From a virus, in IMG/VR virus record IMGVR_UViG_3300022707_000476, positions 1 to 37,620 of that record: 37,620 bases of DNA, one strand, 5' to 3'. Shown piece after piece: positions 1-6,733 of the stretch. Every line of letters begins with the position of its first letter. Positions within the stretch are counted from its first letter, which is position 1. Under the pieces are notes generated by a model. It had not been told where the DNA came from and made no database searches. It saw nothing but the letters and a program-made list of their open reading frames with translations. The position numbers and the translations under genes are program-made.

Positions 1-144
1 TACCTCGCATCATTTGCCCATTCTCTTTCTCGACTACGAATCTCTCCTCCGCCGCTTCCTTTGCGCTCATGGAGCCACCTCAGTGAATACTTTGACGCAG
101 GAGAAGTTATATTTTGTTTTGAATTTGATATCGCCCCAGAATTC
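1..144. repeat. Direct terminal repeat, left copy
   Basis: The first 144 bases are identical to the last 144 bases of the window. The repeat lies inside coding sequence: it covers the start of the 134-aa gene (positions 70 down to 1) and the end of the 66-aa gene. It is not placed at an intergenic or terminase-proximal site. The simplest reading is a circular molecule whose assembly overlap was not trimmed. A true short terminal repeat of the packaged DNA cannot be excluded from sequence alone. Confidence 0.95.
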
Positions 145-267
145 ATTCGGGAACTCGGTGCTCATCAGCTCGTAAATAGCATCTCTTCTTGTACGCTTAA
201 CCGTATAAGAAAATACGTGAAAGTAATTCTTAATCACCCATCCGATATGTTTGTACGTCTTACTCAT
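67..267 (-). CDS. Small hypothetical protein (66 aa)
   Basis: No family recognised. The protein is basic and aromatic-rich in its first half (MSKTYKHIGWVIKNYF) and has no membrane segment. The start is supported by GGAG eight bases upstream and by a 4-base ATGA overlap with the end of the YopX-like gene. Its stop overlaps the start of the next gene by ATGA as well; that gene starts at position 70, which equals 37546 across the circle. It is therefore one link in a translationally coupled chain of small early genes. Part of it is duplicated at the far end of the window by the terminal repeat. Confidence 0.75.
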   Translation of the reverse strand: MSKTYKHIGWVIKNYFHVFSYTVKRTRRDAIYELMSTEFPNEFWGDIKFKTKYNFSCVKVFTEVAP

Positions 268-713
268 TCTTTACTCTCCTTGGTTGGGGGAATGACTTCG
301 AGGTAGTTTCTGATGTGATACTTCTCAAGATTACCTTCCCATACGGAATTAGAAAATCTATCGATATCACCAACCTTTGAATGATACTTATTATCTTTGT
401 GAGTGCCTATCACACGCCTAACCCAGCCAAATTCATGCCATTCAACTCGGATCTTGATCTTGAAAAGGAACTGGTTAATAGTACCGACACAATCTTCATA
501 ACAAATATCTTGGCCGTAGACCTCAACACCATTCTTATCCGTCAACCCCGTGAACTGTCGGCGGATGCCAGGATGAGGGTAGGTGCCAAGTTGCCTTGAC
601 CCAAATAAGCTCCCATCGTTGGAAAACTTTTGATATACCCATTGGTTGTTCTCAAGCCATTCTTCTGCCAGCTTCTCACCAGTCTTTGGATCGTGGACAT
701 TGTATTTAGTCAT
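264..713 (-). CDS. YopX-like phage protein (149 aa)
   Basis: The core RQFTGLTDKNGVEVYGQDI (about residues 50-68) is the hallmark of the YopX family, small phage and prophage proteins of unknown function common in early or replication regions. I chose the ATG at 713 because GGAGG lies six bases upstream and the codon overlaps the preceding stop (ATGA). An upstream in-frame start at 776 would add 21 residues with no better ribosome site. The C-terminal half is rich in Trp, Tyr and Lys, as is usual for the family. Family assignment is fairly sure; the role is unknown. Confidence 0.8.
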   Translation of the reverse strand: MTKYNVHDPKTGEKLAEEWLENNQWVYQKFSNDGSLFGSRQLGTYPHPGIRRQFTGLTDKNGVEVYGQDICYEDCVGTINQFLFKIKIRVEWHEFGWVRRVIGTHKDNKYHSKVGDIDRFSNSVWEGNLEKYHIRNYLEVIPPTKESKE

Positions 714-1021
714 TGGGAGCCTCCGGTTATCCAATCTTCCTTTTTTGGAGCCTTGTCCCATAGCATCTGACACCATTGACAGTCCCCTGGGGGGACGTTA
801 GGGATATAATCGTGCTTCTTGCAAAAACCAACAGACTCCATCATTTTCATTATTCGATTCTCCCAACCAGCGAGGCAATACCTGCAATAGCCCCAGCTAG
901 CCTTGCGGTATGGATCCATTTCATGGTCATCGCTGCCTGTAACGTGCCACCCTTCATCCCTGCAACGCTTACACTTAGGATTCTTAGTACCATTCGGTAC
1001 CATATACATCAACCTACTCAT
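710..1021 (-). CDS. Cys-rich putative zinc-binding protein (103 aa)
   Basis: Cysteine pairs are arranged as CKRC (residues 17-20), YCRYC (46-49 region), one Cys-Lys-Lys-His and CQWC near residue 82. This suggests two or three zinc knuckles. The CxRCRDxGWxxxG pattern near the N-terminus resembles phage treble-clef or DnaJ-type zinc ribbons. The start has GGAGG five bases upstream, and it overlaps the previous gene by ATGA. No specific function can be assigned; small zinc-ribbon proteins are frequent in phage early operons and may bind host proteins or nucleic acid. Confidence 0.75.
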   Translation of the reverse strand: MSRLMYMVPNGTKNPKCKRCRDEGWHVTGSDDHEMDPYRKASWGYCRYCLAGWENRIMKMMESVGFCKKHDYIPNVPPGDCQWCQMLWDKAPKKEDWITGGSQ

Positions 1022-1257
1022 CCTCTCACCTCCGGGTTGGCAGGGGTGAGGGTTGATTTCTGATAAGTAGCCACGAACTCAGGAGAAGTTCCGTTAATAC
1101 GAACTATAACACCACCAATATCAAACTCATAATTGTCCCCCTCTCCAGCTGGCACTCGTAATAAAACACCCTCGAACGTGCACGACTCCTGCCATTCAAA
1201 AATATCATTCTTGGTCATAACGATAGAGACCACTTCATTTAGTTTTAATTCAGTCAT
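1018..1257 (-). CDS. Small hypothetical protein (79 aa)
   Basis: No family recognised. The sequence (MTELKLNEVVSIVM and onward) is mainly predicted beta: alternating hydrophobic segments such as GVLLRV, YEFDIGGVIVRI and FVATY suggest a small barrel-like fold. The ATG at 1257 is chosen because GGAGG lies six bases upstream. A frame extension to 1353 overlaps the upstream gene by about 100 bases and lacks a ribosome site. It overlaps the neighbour above by 8 bases and the one below by 4. Confidence 0.7.
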   Translation of the reverse strand: MTELKLNEVVSIVMTKNDIFEWQESCTFEGVLLRVPAGEGDNYEFDIGGVIVRINGTSPEFVATYQKSTLTPANPEVRG

Positions 1258-1498
1258 TGGAAACCTCCATAAATTCATCGGCCATCGAATCGCTGTTCGG
1301 GTATTCATAACCTTCCCGCTTAAAGTCACACGAAAAATTACGACAAGTCTCAACGAATAACTGCCGACGATGTTTCTTGCTTTTAGGATGATCCGGATGA
1401 GGCATTACAGATCCGTCATATCGTCTATCTACCCGTCGATCACACTCAGGGCAGTCATAACTAATTCTGTCACGTTTTCTCGGCCATAGATCACTCAC
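1250..1498 (-). CDS. Small zinc-ribbon-like protein (82 aa)
   Basis: It contains CPEC (about residues 17-20) and a later CRNFSC pair, spaced as a zinc ribbon, within a strongly basic middle (RKRD, RRVDRR, KSKKHRR). The start is GTG at 1498: GGAGG sits five bases upstream and the codon overlaps the preceding stop as GTGA. The longer open frame to 1693 runs through the upstream gene and has no ribosome site. Function unknown; nucleic-acid binding is a reasonable inference from charge and cysteines. Confidence 0.7.
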   Translation of the reverse strand: MSDLWPRKRDRISYDCPECDRRVDRRYDGSVMPHPDHPKSKKHRRQLFVETCRNFSCDFKREGYEYPNSDSMADEFMEVSND

Positions 1499-1740
1499 TC
1501 CGTCCTCCCGGCCTCTGGGGTTGGTGAGCAAACCGGACAGCCCTTCCCAACAGGATAGTAGAACAGTCCACATTGATAACATTGACAATCGGGAACACTT
1601 GACTTCTTTGCGCCGGGTGGAAAAATCAAATAGTACACCCAACACAAAAAATAAGCCAATCCTGTTAAAATTCCCCCAGCCAAGGCTATACAAACCATCC
1701 CAGCGAAGATATATATGATCGCAAGAAATAAACTATCCAT
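1495..1740 (-). CDS. Membrane protein with C-terminal zinc ribbon (81 aa)
   Basis: Residues about 4-40 form one long or two short transmembrane helices (FLAIIYIFAGMVCIALAGG, then LTGLAYFLCWVYYLIF). These are followed by a cytosolic-looking tail with CQCYQC and CPVC, a compact zinc ribbon. A GTG one codon upstream (1743) is also possible; both starts follow a G-rich SD tract. The combination of inner-membrane helices and a zinc ribbon suggests a membrane-anchored adaptor, but no function is known to me. Confidence 0.7.
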   Translation of the reverse strand: MDSLFLAIIYIFAGMVCIALAGGILTGLAYFLCWVYYLIFPPGAKKSSVPDCQCYQCGLFYYPVGKGCPVCSPTPEAGRTE

Positions 1741-2545
1741 CACTCCCCCCTTCCTTTAGGTCGTTCGGTTGTGGGGAGTTAAACATAGGATTGTCTAATT
1801 CAGAGGGGTCAACATACGAATCCTTTGCAAGTTTCCTACTGGTCTTGGCTACCCGCTCACTACGTTCGTTCTCACCCCCCTGCCCTGCATCATCGCTTAG
1901 AGCGAGTGTGTTAAGATCACGCATTCTATCTTGAAGACGGCAATAGACATCTTTGTCATTGACAAACTCTTTGAACGCATCCGATCCATCAAACGAGTTC
2001 ACATAATCACCAAATAAATTGAGATATGTCAGAAGCTCATCTCTTAACCCTCTGAGCCGTTCGACGGTAGCGGTTAGGGCATTAACCTTAGCGGCCACAG
2101 GCCTGGCAGACTTGATGGCAGATATTCGCCACTCTTCCAGCCCTCCCACCCTCTCCTGGCCCTCTGCGAGTCGGGTATCCTTATCGTTCAGAAGGGCAAC
2201 GAGGCTGGATGATTCAAGTTTATTCAAATCTGATACTATTATACGGTTATGGCTATCCCGAATCCAAAAGGCCCCTTCGCCATCCCCCTCCACCCGATAC
2301 TCAGGGGAGCTACCCGCAACTGGCTTGGGAGAGTTCATCTGGCTATGTAAATCGTTATACTTACCACACCATTTGTTCGCTTCTTTTTGAGCTAATTCAA
2401 TCTCAGCCTTCAACGCCTCACGCTCATCGAGGATGGCGAGGAGTGCCTCAAAGATTTCCCTGTAAGCGTGTCGATATGGAGCAAATGAGACTCCCGCATT
2501 CCTCCAGGCATCACGCAACTTCTTTTCTAATGTTCCAGTATCCAT
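1733..2545 (-). CDS. Hypothetical coiled-coil protein (270 aa)
   Basis: Not a recognised family. Residues about 30-70 (ILDEREALKAEIELAQKEA) and about 150-195 look like amphipathic coiled coils. Between them lies a small globular part with FWIRDSHNRIIVSDLN. The C-terminus is acidic and low in complexity (DDAGQGGENE, then PSELDNPMFNSPQPND). The ATG at 2545 has AGGAG eight bases upstream. The short segment between this gene and the methyltransferase locus (2546-2595) holds only this ribosome site and leader. Confidence 0.75.
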   Translation of the reverse strand: MDTGTLEKKLRDAWRNAGVSFAPYRHAYREIFEALLAILDEREALKAEIELAQKEANKWCGKYNDLHSQMNSPKPVAGSSPEYRVEGDGEGAFWIRDSHNRIIVSDLNKLESSSLVALLNDKDTRLAEGQERVGGLEEWRISAIKSARPVAAKVNALTATVERLRGLRDELLTYLNLFGDYVNSFDGSDAFKEFVNDKDVYCRLQDRMRDLNTLALSDDAGQGGENERSERVAKTSRKLAKDSYVDPSELDNPMFNSPQPNDLKEGGSDG

Positions 2546-2595
2546 AGTTCACACTCCTATGTTAATTTCCAGACTCGCTATTATACGTTCAGGGG

Positions 2596-3873
2596 TCATT
2601 CTCTCACCTCAAGAATTCCCGGCACCATGCCGCCATCCCATCCATTGCCAATGGTTTTAAGTCGGTTGGCGCGGTTGGTCGTTTTGGATGTTAGCCTTGG
2701 GATCATCGGTTCTTTCCCCCTGTGCGCTTCTTCCATGCGAGCTTGTTCCCACAACTCCGAGAACAGGTCATTTCTCTCGGTCTCTTGAAAGTGAATTCCC
2801 TGCCACAGAAGGCACATTTCTTTTTCGTTTTGCGACCGGCCCACCTTTTGTCGGCGTTCATCTTCCCATGCCTTGAACGACACGCTGTTGAACAGACCGT
2901 TGAGTTGCGAGTCCGCTTGGGCTGGAACTTCTTGTTGCATACTACACATACCGCTGGCTGGACAGAAACACGGTCCCCCAACTCTTGATGAATTTTGATA
3001 TGATGTTTTTGACAAAGGACCGCTACATTGCTCGGTGCGTTGTTGTTTGGGTTGCCGTCCTTGTGATGTCGTTCCAGGTTCTTTGTCGAACCACATACAA
3101 TACATTTTGTCGCCTTGAACTTTCTTTGGGCTTCCCGATGTCCGGCGTTTTTTGTTCTCATTCAAAGACCTCCATAATTTGAACCCCAATATGCTGATTG
3201 GCTCAAGGGATGTCAAGCCCAAAGGCCAATTCATTAGCCACTCAACCCAACAGGGGTTCAACCGCCCGCCATCTTTCGTAGGATTTACCATTGCACCTAA
3301 CCGGAGATACTTCTTTCCCCCCGACATTTGATACCCCTCTTGATTCAATGCTTCTGGAGTTGGAAACATCCTGACTGCTAGAGCTAGCGTCGGTCTCTTT
3401 GCTGCTCCTGGTGAATCGCTTTGATTGAATCTTGTCTGTACTCCCGCATCGGGGGTAGGCCACAATCCAGAGTCTCTTCCGCTTGTGCCTTGCACCACAG
3501 TCAGACGCCCCGACAATATCCCATTCACAATCGTACCCGTCTTCGGCCAAGTCCCCGAAAATTCGTCTAATGTATCTGTGAGCAAGGAGACCTGGTACGT
3601 TTTCCAGCAGGACATATCTCGGTCGTATGATGCGAATGGCGTCCCTTGTTTCTGGCCAGAGGTTTCGTTCATCGGCCTCGCCAAGCTGATTACCGGCAAC
3701 TGAGAATGGTTGGCATGGGAATCCGGCAGAGAGCCAATCCACTTTTCCAGTAAAGAGTCTTGCGTATCTGGCGTTGAATGTCCGAATGTCATCGAAGATA
3801 GGTGCGTCTCCGAGAACTCCATCTCGTATTCTTGCCCGGATAATTGATCTACAATACTTTTCAATTTCGACAT
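2596..3873 (-). CDS. Overlapping +1-frame ORF with C-terminal methyltransferase-like motif (425 codons)
   Basis: This frame is open for 425 codons. It overlaps the cytosine methyltransferase gene over 3242-3873 and the HNH gene over 2703-3161, in a different frame from both. Recognisable motifs are SCWKTYQ (residues 88-94), FSGTWPKTG (105-113), GLWPTPDAG (136-144), FPTP (170-173), LNPCWVEWLMNWPLG (205-219) and RLKTIGNGW near 402-410. The last resembles methyltransferase motif IX/X, which the other frame lacks. From memory, proteins with WPTP and NPxWVEWLMGxP are often annotated next to phage Dcm genes. An AGGA lies nine bases before the ATG. It could be a separate protein, the C-terminal part of the methyltransferase reached by a frameshift, or partly a shadow; residues about 238-390 are almost certainly shadow of the HNH gene. 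Confidence 0.5.
   Translation of the reverse strand: MSKLKSIVDQLSGQEYEMEFSETHLSSMTFGHSTPDTQDSLLEKWIGSLPDSHANHSQLPVISLARPMNETSGQKQGTPFASYDRDMSCWKTYQVSLLTDTLDEFSGTWPKTGTIVNGILSGRLTVVQGTSGRDSGLWPTPDAGVQTRFNQSDSPGAAKRPTLALAVRMFPTPEALNQEGYQMSGGKKYLRLGAMVNPTKDGGRLNPCWVEWLMNWPLGLTSLEPISILGFKLWRSLNENKKRRTSGSPKKVQGDKMYCMWFDKEPGTTSQGRQPKQQRTEQCSGPLSKTSYQNSSRVGGPCFCPASGMCSMQQEVPAQADSQLNGLFNSVSFKAWEDERRQKVGRSQNEKEMCLLWQGIHFQETERNDLFSELWEQARMEEAHRGKEPMIPRLTSKTTNRANRLKTIGNGWDGGMVPGILEVRE
2703..3161 (-). CDS. HNH endonuclease with two extra zinc ribbons (152 aa)
   Basis: A clear HNH nuclease: CIVC (20-23), LERHHKDGNPNNN (29-41, catalytic His pair 32-33), then LCQKHHIKIH (49-58). Two further four-cysteine modules follow (CVVC with CSTAC; CAFC with CSRSC), typical of free-standing phage homing endonucleases that bind DNA through added zinc ribbons. 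GGAGG lies seven bases before the ATG. The gene sits between the LNPCWVEWLM and RLKTIGNGW coding segments of the methyltransferase locus, so it looks like a homing-endonuclease insertion into that gene. The flanks are too short to hold a group I intron. Confidence 0.88.
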   Translation of the reverse strand: MRTKNAGHREAQRKFKATKCIVCGSTKNLERHHKDGNPNNNAPSNVAVLCQKHHIKIHQELGDRVSVQPAVCVVCNKKFQPKRTRNSTVCSTACRSRHGKMNADKRWAGRKTKKKCAFCGREFTFKRPREMTCSRSCGNKLAWKKRTGGKNR

Positions 3874-3958
3874 AAACTATCGTCCTATAATCTGGAAAGA
3901 TATTTTGAAAGCAAAGCTCACCGATGGCACTACCTGAATATAGAGATACTCCATTCAC
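3242..3958 (-). CDS. DNA (cytosine-5) methyltransferase, motifs I-VIII, C-terminally truncated (238 aa)
   Basis: It methylates C5 of cytosine in DNA using S-adenosylmethionine, probably to shield phage DNA from host restriction. Visible motifs: SAM-binding start SLYSGSAIGELCF (5-17), motif IV GFPCQPFS with catalytic Cys82, motif VI ENVPGL (119-124), motif VIII GARHKRKRLWIVAY (155-168). The frame then stops at WRAVEPLLG (230-238), before motifs IX and X, so it is shorter than a complete family member. After the TGA, the same frame reads VANELAFGLDIP, resembling the usual continuation VANGVPFRVDRL. The start is a GTG overlapping the previous stop (GTGA), with AGGAG eight bases before it. Whether this frame alone gives an active enzyme is doubtful. 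Confidence 0.85.
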   Translation of the reverse strand: MNGVSLYSGSAIGELCFQNIFPDYRTIVYVEIEKYCRSIIRARIRDGVLGDAPIFDDIRTFNARYARLFTGKVDWLSAGFPCQPFSVAGNQLGEADERNLWPETRDAIRIIRPRYVLLENVPGLLAHRYIRRIFGDLAEDGYDCEWDIVGASDCGARHKRKRLWIVAYPRCGSTDKIQSKRFTRSSKETDASSSSQDVSNSRSIESRGVSNVGGKEVSPVRCNGKSYERWRAVEPLLG

Positions 3959-4119
3959 TTCACCCGCTCCTGTTTGACTGTGAGGTTGGTCATCTTATTA
4001 TTGATTCTATCTTTAACCCAGCAAAAGGCTTTCCATAAAACGTACCCCACGCCTGCCAATATCCAGTAAGCAGCTATAAATAAAATTATGCAGCCCCACA
4101 AAAATAATAATCCTGTCAT
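3955..4119 (-). CDS. Small membrane protein (54 aa)
   Basis: Residues about 3-36 are strongly hydrophobic (LLFLWGCIILFIAAYWILAG), giving one long or two short transmembrane helices, followed by a basic cytosolic tail (KDRINNK, KQERVK). The ATG at 4119 has AGGAG eight bases upstream and overlaps the stop of the resolvase gene by ATGA. Its own stop overlaps the methyltransferase GTG start. No function recognised. Confidence 0.65.
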   Translation of the reverse strand: MTGLLFLWGCIILFIAAYWILAGVGYVLWKAFCWVKDRINNKMTNLTVKQERVK

Positions 4120-4715
4120 AGCAATATCTCCTGTTTTTGTATTACCCATTTATTGATCCGCTCTCGATACTCATAGGCCGACTGGCAGCTTATCAGCACA
4201 CCAGGCGGGTTGAACTCGTTAGCCCAGACCATTCCGTCCGGTTCGATTCGCCAGACCGGTTGGTTGTCGTCCCAGAAGAGCACACCATCAGGATAAAGTC
4301 CGAGCACTTGCTTTTTCCTGCTATTACCGAGAGCGTTGTTAATAGCATAATCCATGTTATCCCAATCCGGCTTCTGCGACGGAAACTCCAACTTACACAC
4401 CTTCGACTTTGGCATAAAGAATAGCGTCCCGATCGCCACCGGATGATTCCTTGGGAATGGCTCTAAGTTGTGATCGAACATGAATTGAGTTACCGACCGG
4501 GCAACATGAGCCATCCATTGGCGTTTGTAGCCTTCGTCATACCGCTGCGGCTTAATCTTTCCGGGCACCTTCCGGGTCCGCCAGTCCATATCAATCAGCA
4601 TCGAGTGCTTCCCTCTGGTACTCATTATCTTCTTGGGGAATGGCTGGGGATCTCCCACGACCCGAATTCTCATTAGGCCATCCGTGGCCAACGATGAACG
4701 ATCCTTGTCATACAT
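4116..4715 (-). CDS. rusA: RusA-like Holliday junction resolvase (199 aa)
   Basis: RusA-family enzymes are Mg-dependent endonucleases that resolve Holliday junctions and branched DNA before packaging. The diagnostic acidic cluster is here: KPDWDNMDYAINNAL (about residues 114-128) followed by PDGVLFWDDNQPVW (about 142-155), matching the family DxDN and DD(S/N)Q signature. An N-terminal extension of about 60 residues makes it longer than E. coli RusA. AGGA lies nine bases before the ATG. It overlaps the gene above by 8 bases and the membrane protein below by 4. It follows the two replication genes, a common order in lambdoid-style replication modules. Confidence 0.87.
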   Translation of the reverse strand: MYDKDRSSLATDGLMRIRVVGDPQPFPKKIMSTRGKHSMLIDMDWRTRKVPGKIKPQRYDEGYKRQWMAHVARSVTQFMFDHNLEPFPRNHPVAIGTLFFMPKSKVCKLEFPSQKPDWDNMDYAINNALGNSRKKQVLGLYPDGVLFWDDNQPVWRIEPDGMVWANEFNPPGVLISCQSAYEYRERINKWVIQKQEILL

Positions 4716-5442
4716 CAGATTGAGTCCTTTGGGTCAGTTTCAACGATTCTTGTGAAAGTTGTTCCAACCGACCAGCTACCAGCGGTTGAGTCAGCCGGAT
4801 AACTTCCAGCTCAATAGCCGGAGCCGGGGCGATAGTGGTGCCGTCTGATAGTCTGTTGAGTGTCTTTGTCCCCTCGAGGTAAATTGGAAACCAATTAGAA
4901 CCATCATGATCTATATTTGCAGGACTCAGGTAGCCATTCGCTCGATTGTCCCGTTCATGATATCCCATAAGATGCAAACTGGCCGGCTTAGTCTTGCGCG
5001 CCAAGTGGTAAGCATAGGTCTTTTTAAAATCACGCTCAAACTGAGATATGTGAAACTCTGACCGAACTTCCGTCCCAATGCTAATCCAACCACCTAACGC
5101 ATTGACCGTACAGACCATCGCCGGATCGTCCACAGGCACGATCGATTGATCTGACCCATATCGTATCATCAGTTCACGAAATCGCCTGAGAGCCTCCACA
5201 GCTACCACCTCGCGGTCTTCCGGCGGATCGATAACTTGAATGAATTGGGCAACCGTCGGAAAAGTGTTATAGACATGAGATCGCCTTATCTGAGTTGCGG
5301 CCGAGTCAAAGTCATCCCAGCTATATTGTCGAAGATCACCCCAATACATTGTGATTTGAAAAGCAGTTAGCTTTTTCCGGTACATATCGGCCATACCGGT
5401 TAGGGTTTCTGAGAACTTTTCGAAATGCTCACTGCTTTGCAT
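4708..5442 (-). CDS. DUF6475-like protein, putative helicase-loader partner (244 aa)
   Basis: The N-terminal half reads as helical: MADMYRKKLTAFQITMYWGDLR, then SWDDFDSAATQIRRSHVYNTFPTVAQF. This is the pattern of lambda P-like proteins and of the DUF6475 phage family. The segment PAMVCTVNALGGWISIG (about 126-142) is the most family-like block. It lies directly after the initiator gene with a 14-base overlap, the position where many phages place a protein that loads the host replicative helicase. That role is inferred from position and general similarity; no ATPase motif is present. Confidence 0.6.
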   Translation of the reverse strand: MQSSEHFEKFSETLTGMADMYRKKLTAFQITMYWGDLRQYSWDDFDSAATQIRRSHVYNTFPTVAQFIQVIDPPEDREVVAVEALRRFRELMIRYGSDQSIVPVDDPAMVCTVNALGGWISIGTEVRSEFHISQFERDFKKTYAYHLARKTKPASLHLMGYHERDNRANGYLSPANIDHDGSNWFPIYLEGTKTLNRLSDGTTIAPAPAIELEVIRLTQPLVAGRLEQLSQESLKLTQRTQSDV

Positions 5443-6232
5443 TTTTGGCCGCTTCCTCTCTACGAATCATTTCACCGGCTATCTTGGCATTGCGGGCGGT
5501 TGCGATGGCTTCCGGGGATAGTAGCTCACCTTGGGCCTCTCTGTTCTGATACCCACCCTCGATTATCTTCGTGAAGTATCTGGGTTTCATAATGAAATCG
5601 AAGTCACACCTCCAATTTTCGTGCCCCTCAGTTGGCGGAGTTCGGCCAGCTAAGAAGTCTGAGGCTTGAACCGTGACGAAGAACCGATTCCACCAATCCA
5701 AATTCGGTTGCTGTTTCCACCGAGATTGCATTGTCTTTAATCTGGCACCTTCAATCGACTTGATCTCTGGTAACGAAGTACATATTTCATTGAAAAGATT
5801 CATGATTTTTTGAGCGGGGAAATTACTTTTCTCTGGTCTGGTCTGCTCTAGTCTGGTCTGGTCTGGTCTGGTAGGCTGTAATTTTGTAGCACCCTTGCGA
5901 CGTTTTTGTTGTACCTCTTTTACGTCAAGTTGTTGCCATCTTATGTAGTTAGGTATATCTATAACCACGGTTCCGTCTGCATTAATGTTGTAGGTGATCA
6001 GCATTTCCGCAGCATTAATGCTCAATGCTTGTAGTAACTTCACCGTAGTACGTGCATCGCAGGAGCAAGATTGCGACAATTCTGCAACATTTTTGTACCA
6101 CACTTGACCGTCGTCTCGCTGATCCTTACAGGCCAGAAGCAATTGTAAATACATTCCCCTAGCATTTATTTTGAGCGACAGGAACGTCCGGTTGGTCCGA
6201 AGCGTGGTCCAAAGTTTGAGATATCCAGCCAT
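5429..6232 (-). CDS. Phage replication initiator, O-like (267 aa)
   Basis: Residues about 1-105 look like a winged-helix DNA-binding domain (MAGYLKLWTTLRTNRTFLSL, then KDQRDDGQVWYKNVAEL). Residues about 108-135 are a basic, Gln/Thr-rich linker built of five-residue repeats (QTRPD, QTRLE, QTRPE). The C-terminal part carries RLKTMQSRWKQ, LDWWNRFFVTVQASDFLAGR and CDFDFIMKPRYFTKIIEGGY, typical of phage replisome-organiser C-termini. Such proteins bind origin iterons and recruit the helicase loader. The linker DNA is itself a pentamer repeat tract and may be the origin. The start overlaps the HNH stop by one base (TAATG). Confidence 0.82.
   Translation of the reverse strand: MAGYLKLWTTLRTNRTFLSLKINARGMYLQLLLACKDQRDDGQVWYKNVAELSQSCSCDARTTVKLLQALSINAAEMLITYNINADGTVVIDIPNYIRWQQLDVKEVQQKRRKGATKLQPTRPDQTRLEQTRPEKSNFPAQKIMNLFNEICTSLPEIKSIEGARLKTMQSRWKQQPNLDWWNRFFVTVQASDFLAGRTPPTEGHENWRCDFDFIMKPRYFTKIIEGGYQNREAQGELLSPEAIATARNAKIAGEMIRREEAAKNAKQ
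5831..5875. repeat. Nine tandem pentamers, candidate origin iterons
   Basis: On the plus strand the tract reads as nine pentamers: six are GTCTG, with variants CTCTG, CTCTA and GTAGG. It sits in the linker-coding part of the initiator gene, where lambdoid phages keep their origin iterons. Five-base repeats shift frame each time, so the protein shows a five-residue repeat. It may be an origin, or simply a simple-sequence expansion in a tolerant linker. Confidence 0.6.
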
Positions 6233-6711
6233 TATTTGAATGCCCTGTTTTCGGAGTGACTGATTCTATGACAAGATGGACAAAGCCAAATAATCTCAAG
6301 TGGTTTATTATAGTCTTCGTGATGGGCATGCATCTTTACCTTTTTCGGAGAAATACCGCAATGAGCACAAAGACCTACAATTAATTTACCTGTTGCGATT
6401 GCATATTTAACTTTGCGGTGTGCACGATGAACAATTGGGTTTTGTTGACGGCGTTTTCTCTGTTGGATTGTTCGGCTGGGTTGGTTCACTTTTTGATATA
6501 TATCAATCTGCGGTTTGTTTTTATTTCGCCATTCCGAGTGTATTTTTCGCTGTGTAGTATAGTTCTGGAGATACCATGACTTGCTATACCGAGAACAACA
6601 ACTTTTACACTTCCCCTGCCTGCCTGTTTTCTTGCTCTCATCTTTATGGAAGCTATGTACGGGTAAGGAATCATTGCAGGCCGAGCACTGTATTCGGCTC
6701 CGACTACTCAT
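6232..6711 (-). CDS. HNH endonuclease with N-terminal zinc ribbon (159 aa)
   Basis: An N-terminal zinc module (CSAC at 9-12, CKSC at 35-38) is followed by a basic helical linker. The HNH domain comes next: LCAHCG, then MHAHHEDYNKPLEIIWLCPSCHRISH (catalytic His pair in HAHHEDY, metal-binding Cys and His at the end). This build is common in free-standing phage HNH proteins. I chose the ATG at 6711 because GGAG lies eight bases upstream; the frame extends to 6750 without a ribosome site. It is the first gene behind the promoter at 6826-6854, after a structured leader of about 110 bases. Confidence 0.85.
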   Translation of the reverse strand: MSSRSRIQCSACNDSLPVHSFHKDESKKTGRQGKCKSCCSRYSKSWYLQNYTTQRKIHSEWRNKNKPQIDIYQKVNQPSRTIQQRKRRQQNPIVHRAHRKVKYAIATGKLIVGLCAHCGISPKKVKMHAHHEDYNKPLEIIWLCPSCHRISHSENRAFK

Positions 6712-6733
6712 TATTGCGTCTCCAAAAAGCCGA

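Noticed and set aside
2600-3240. Group I intron carrying the HNH gene
   Set aside because: Less than about 80 bases lie on either side of the HNH ORF before conserved methyltransferase-like coding resumes, too short for a ribozyme core; I saw no intron-like core pairing.
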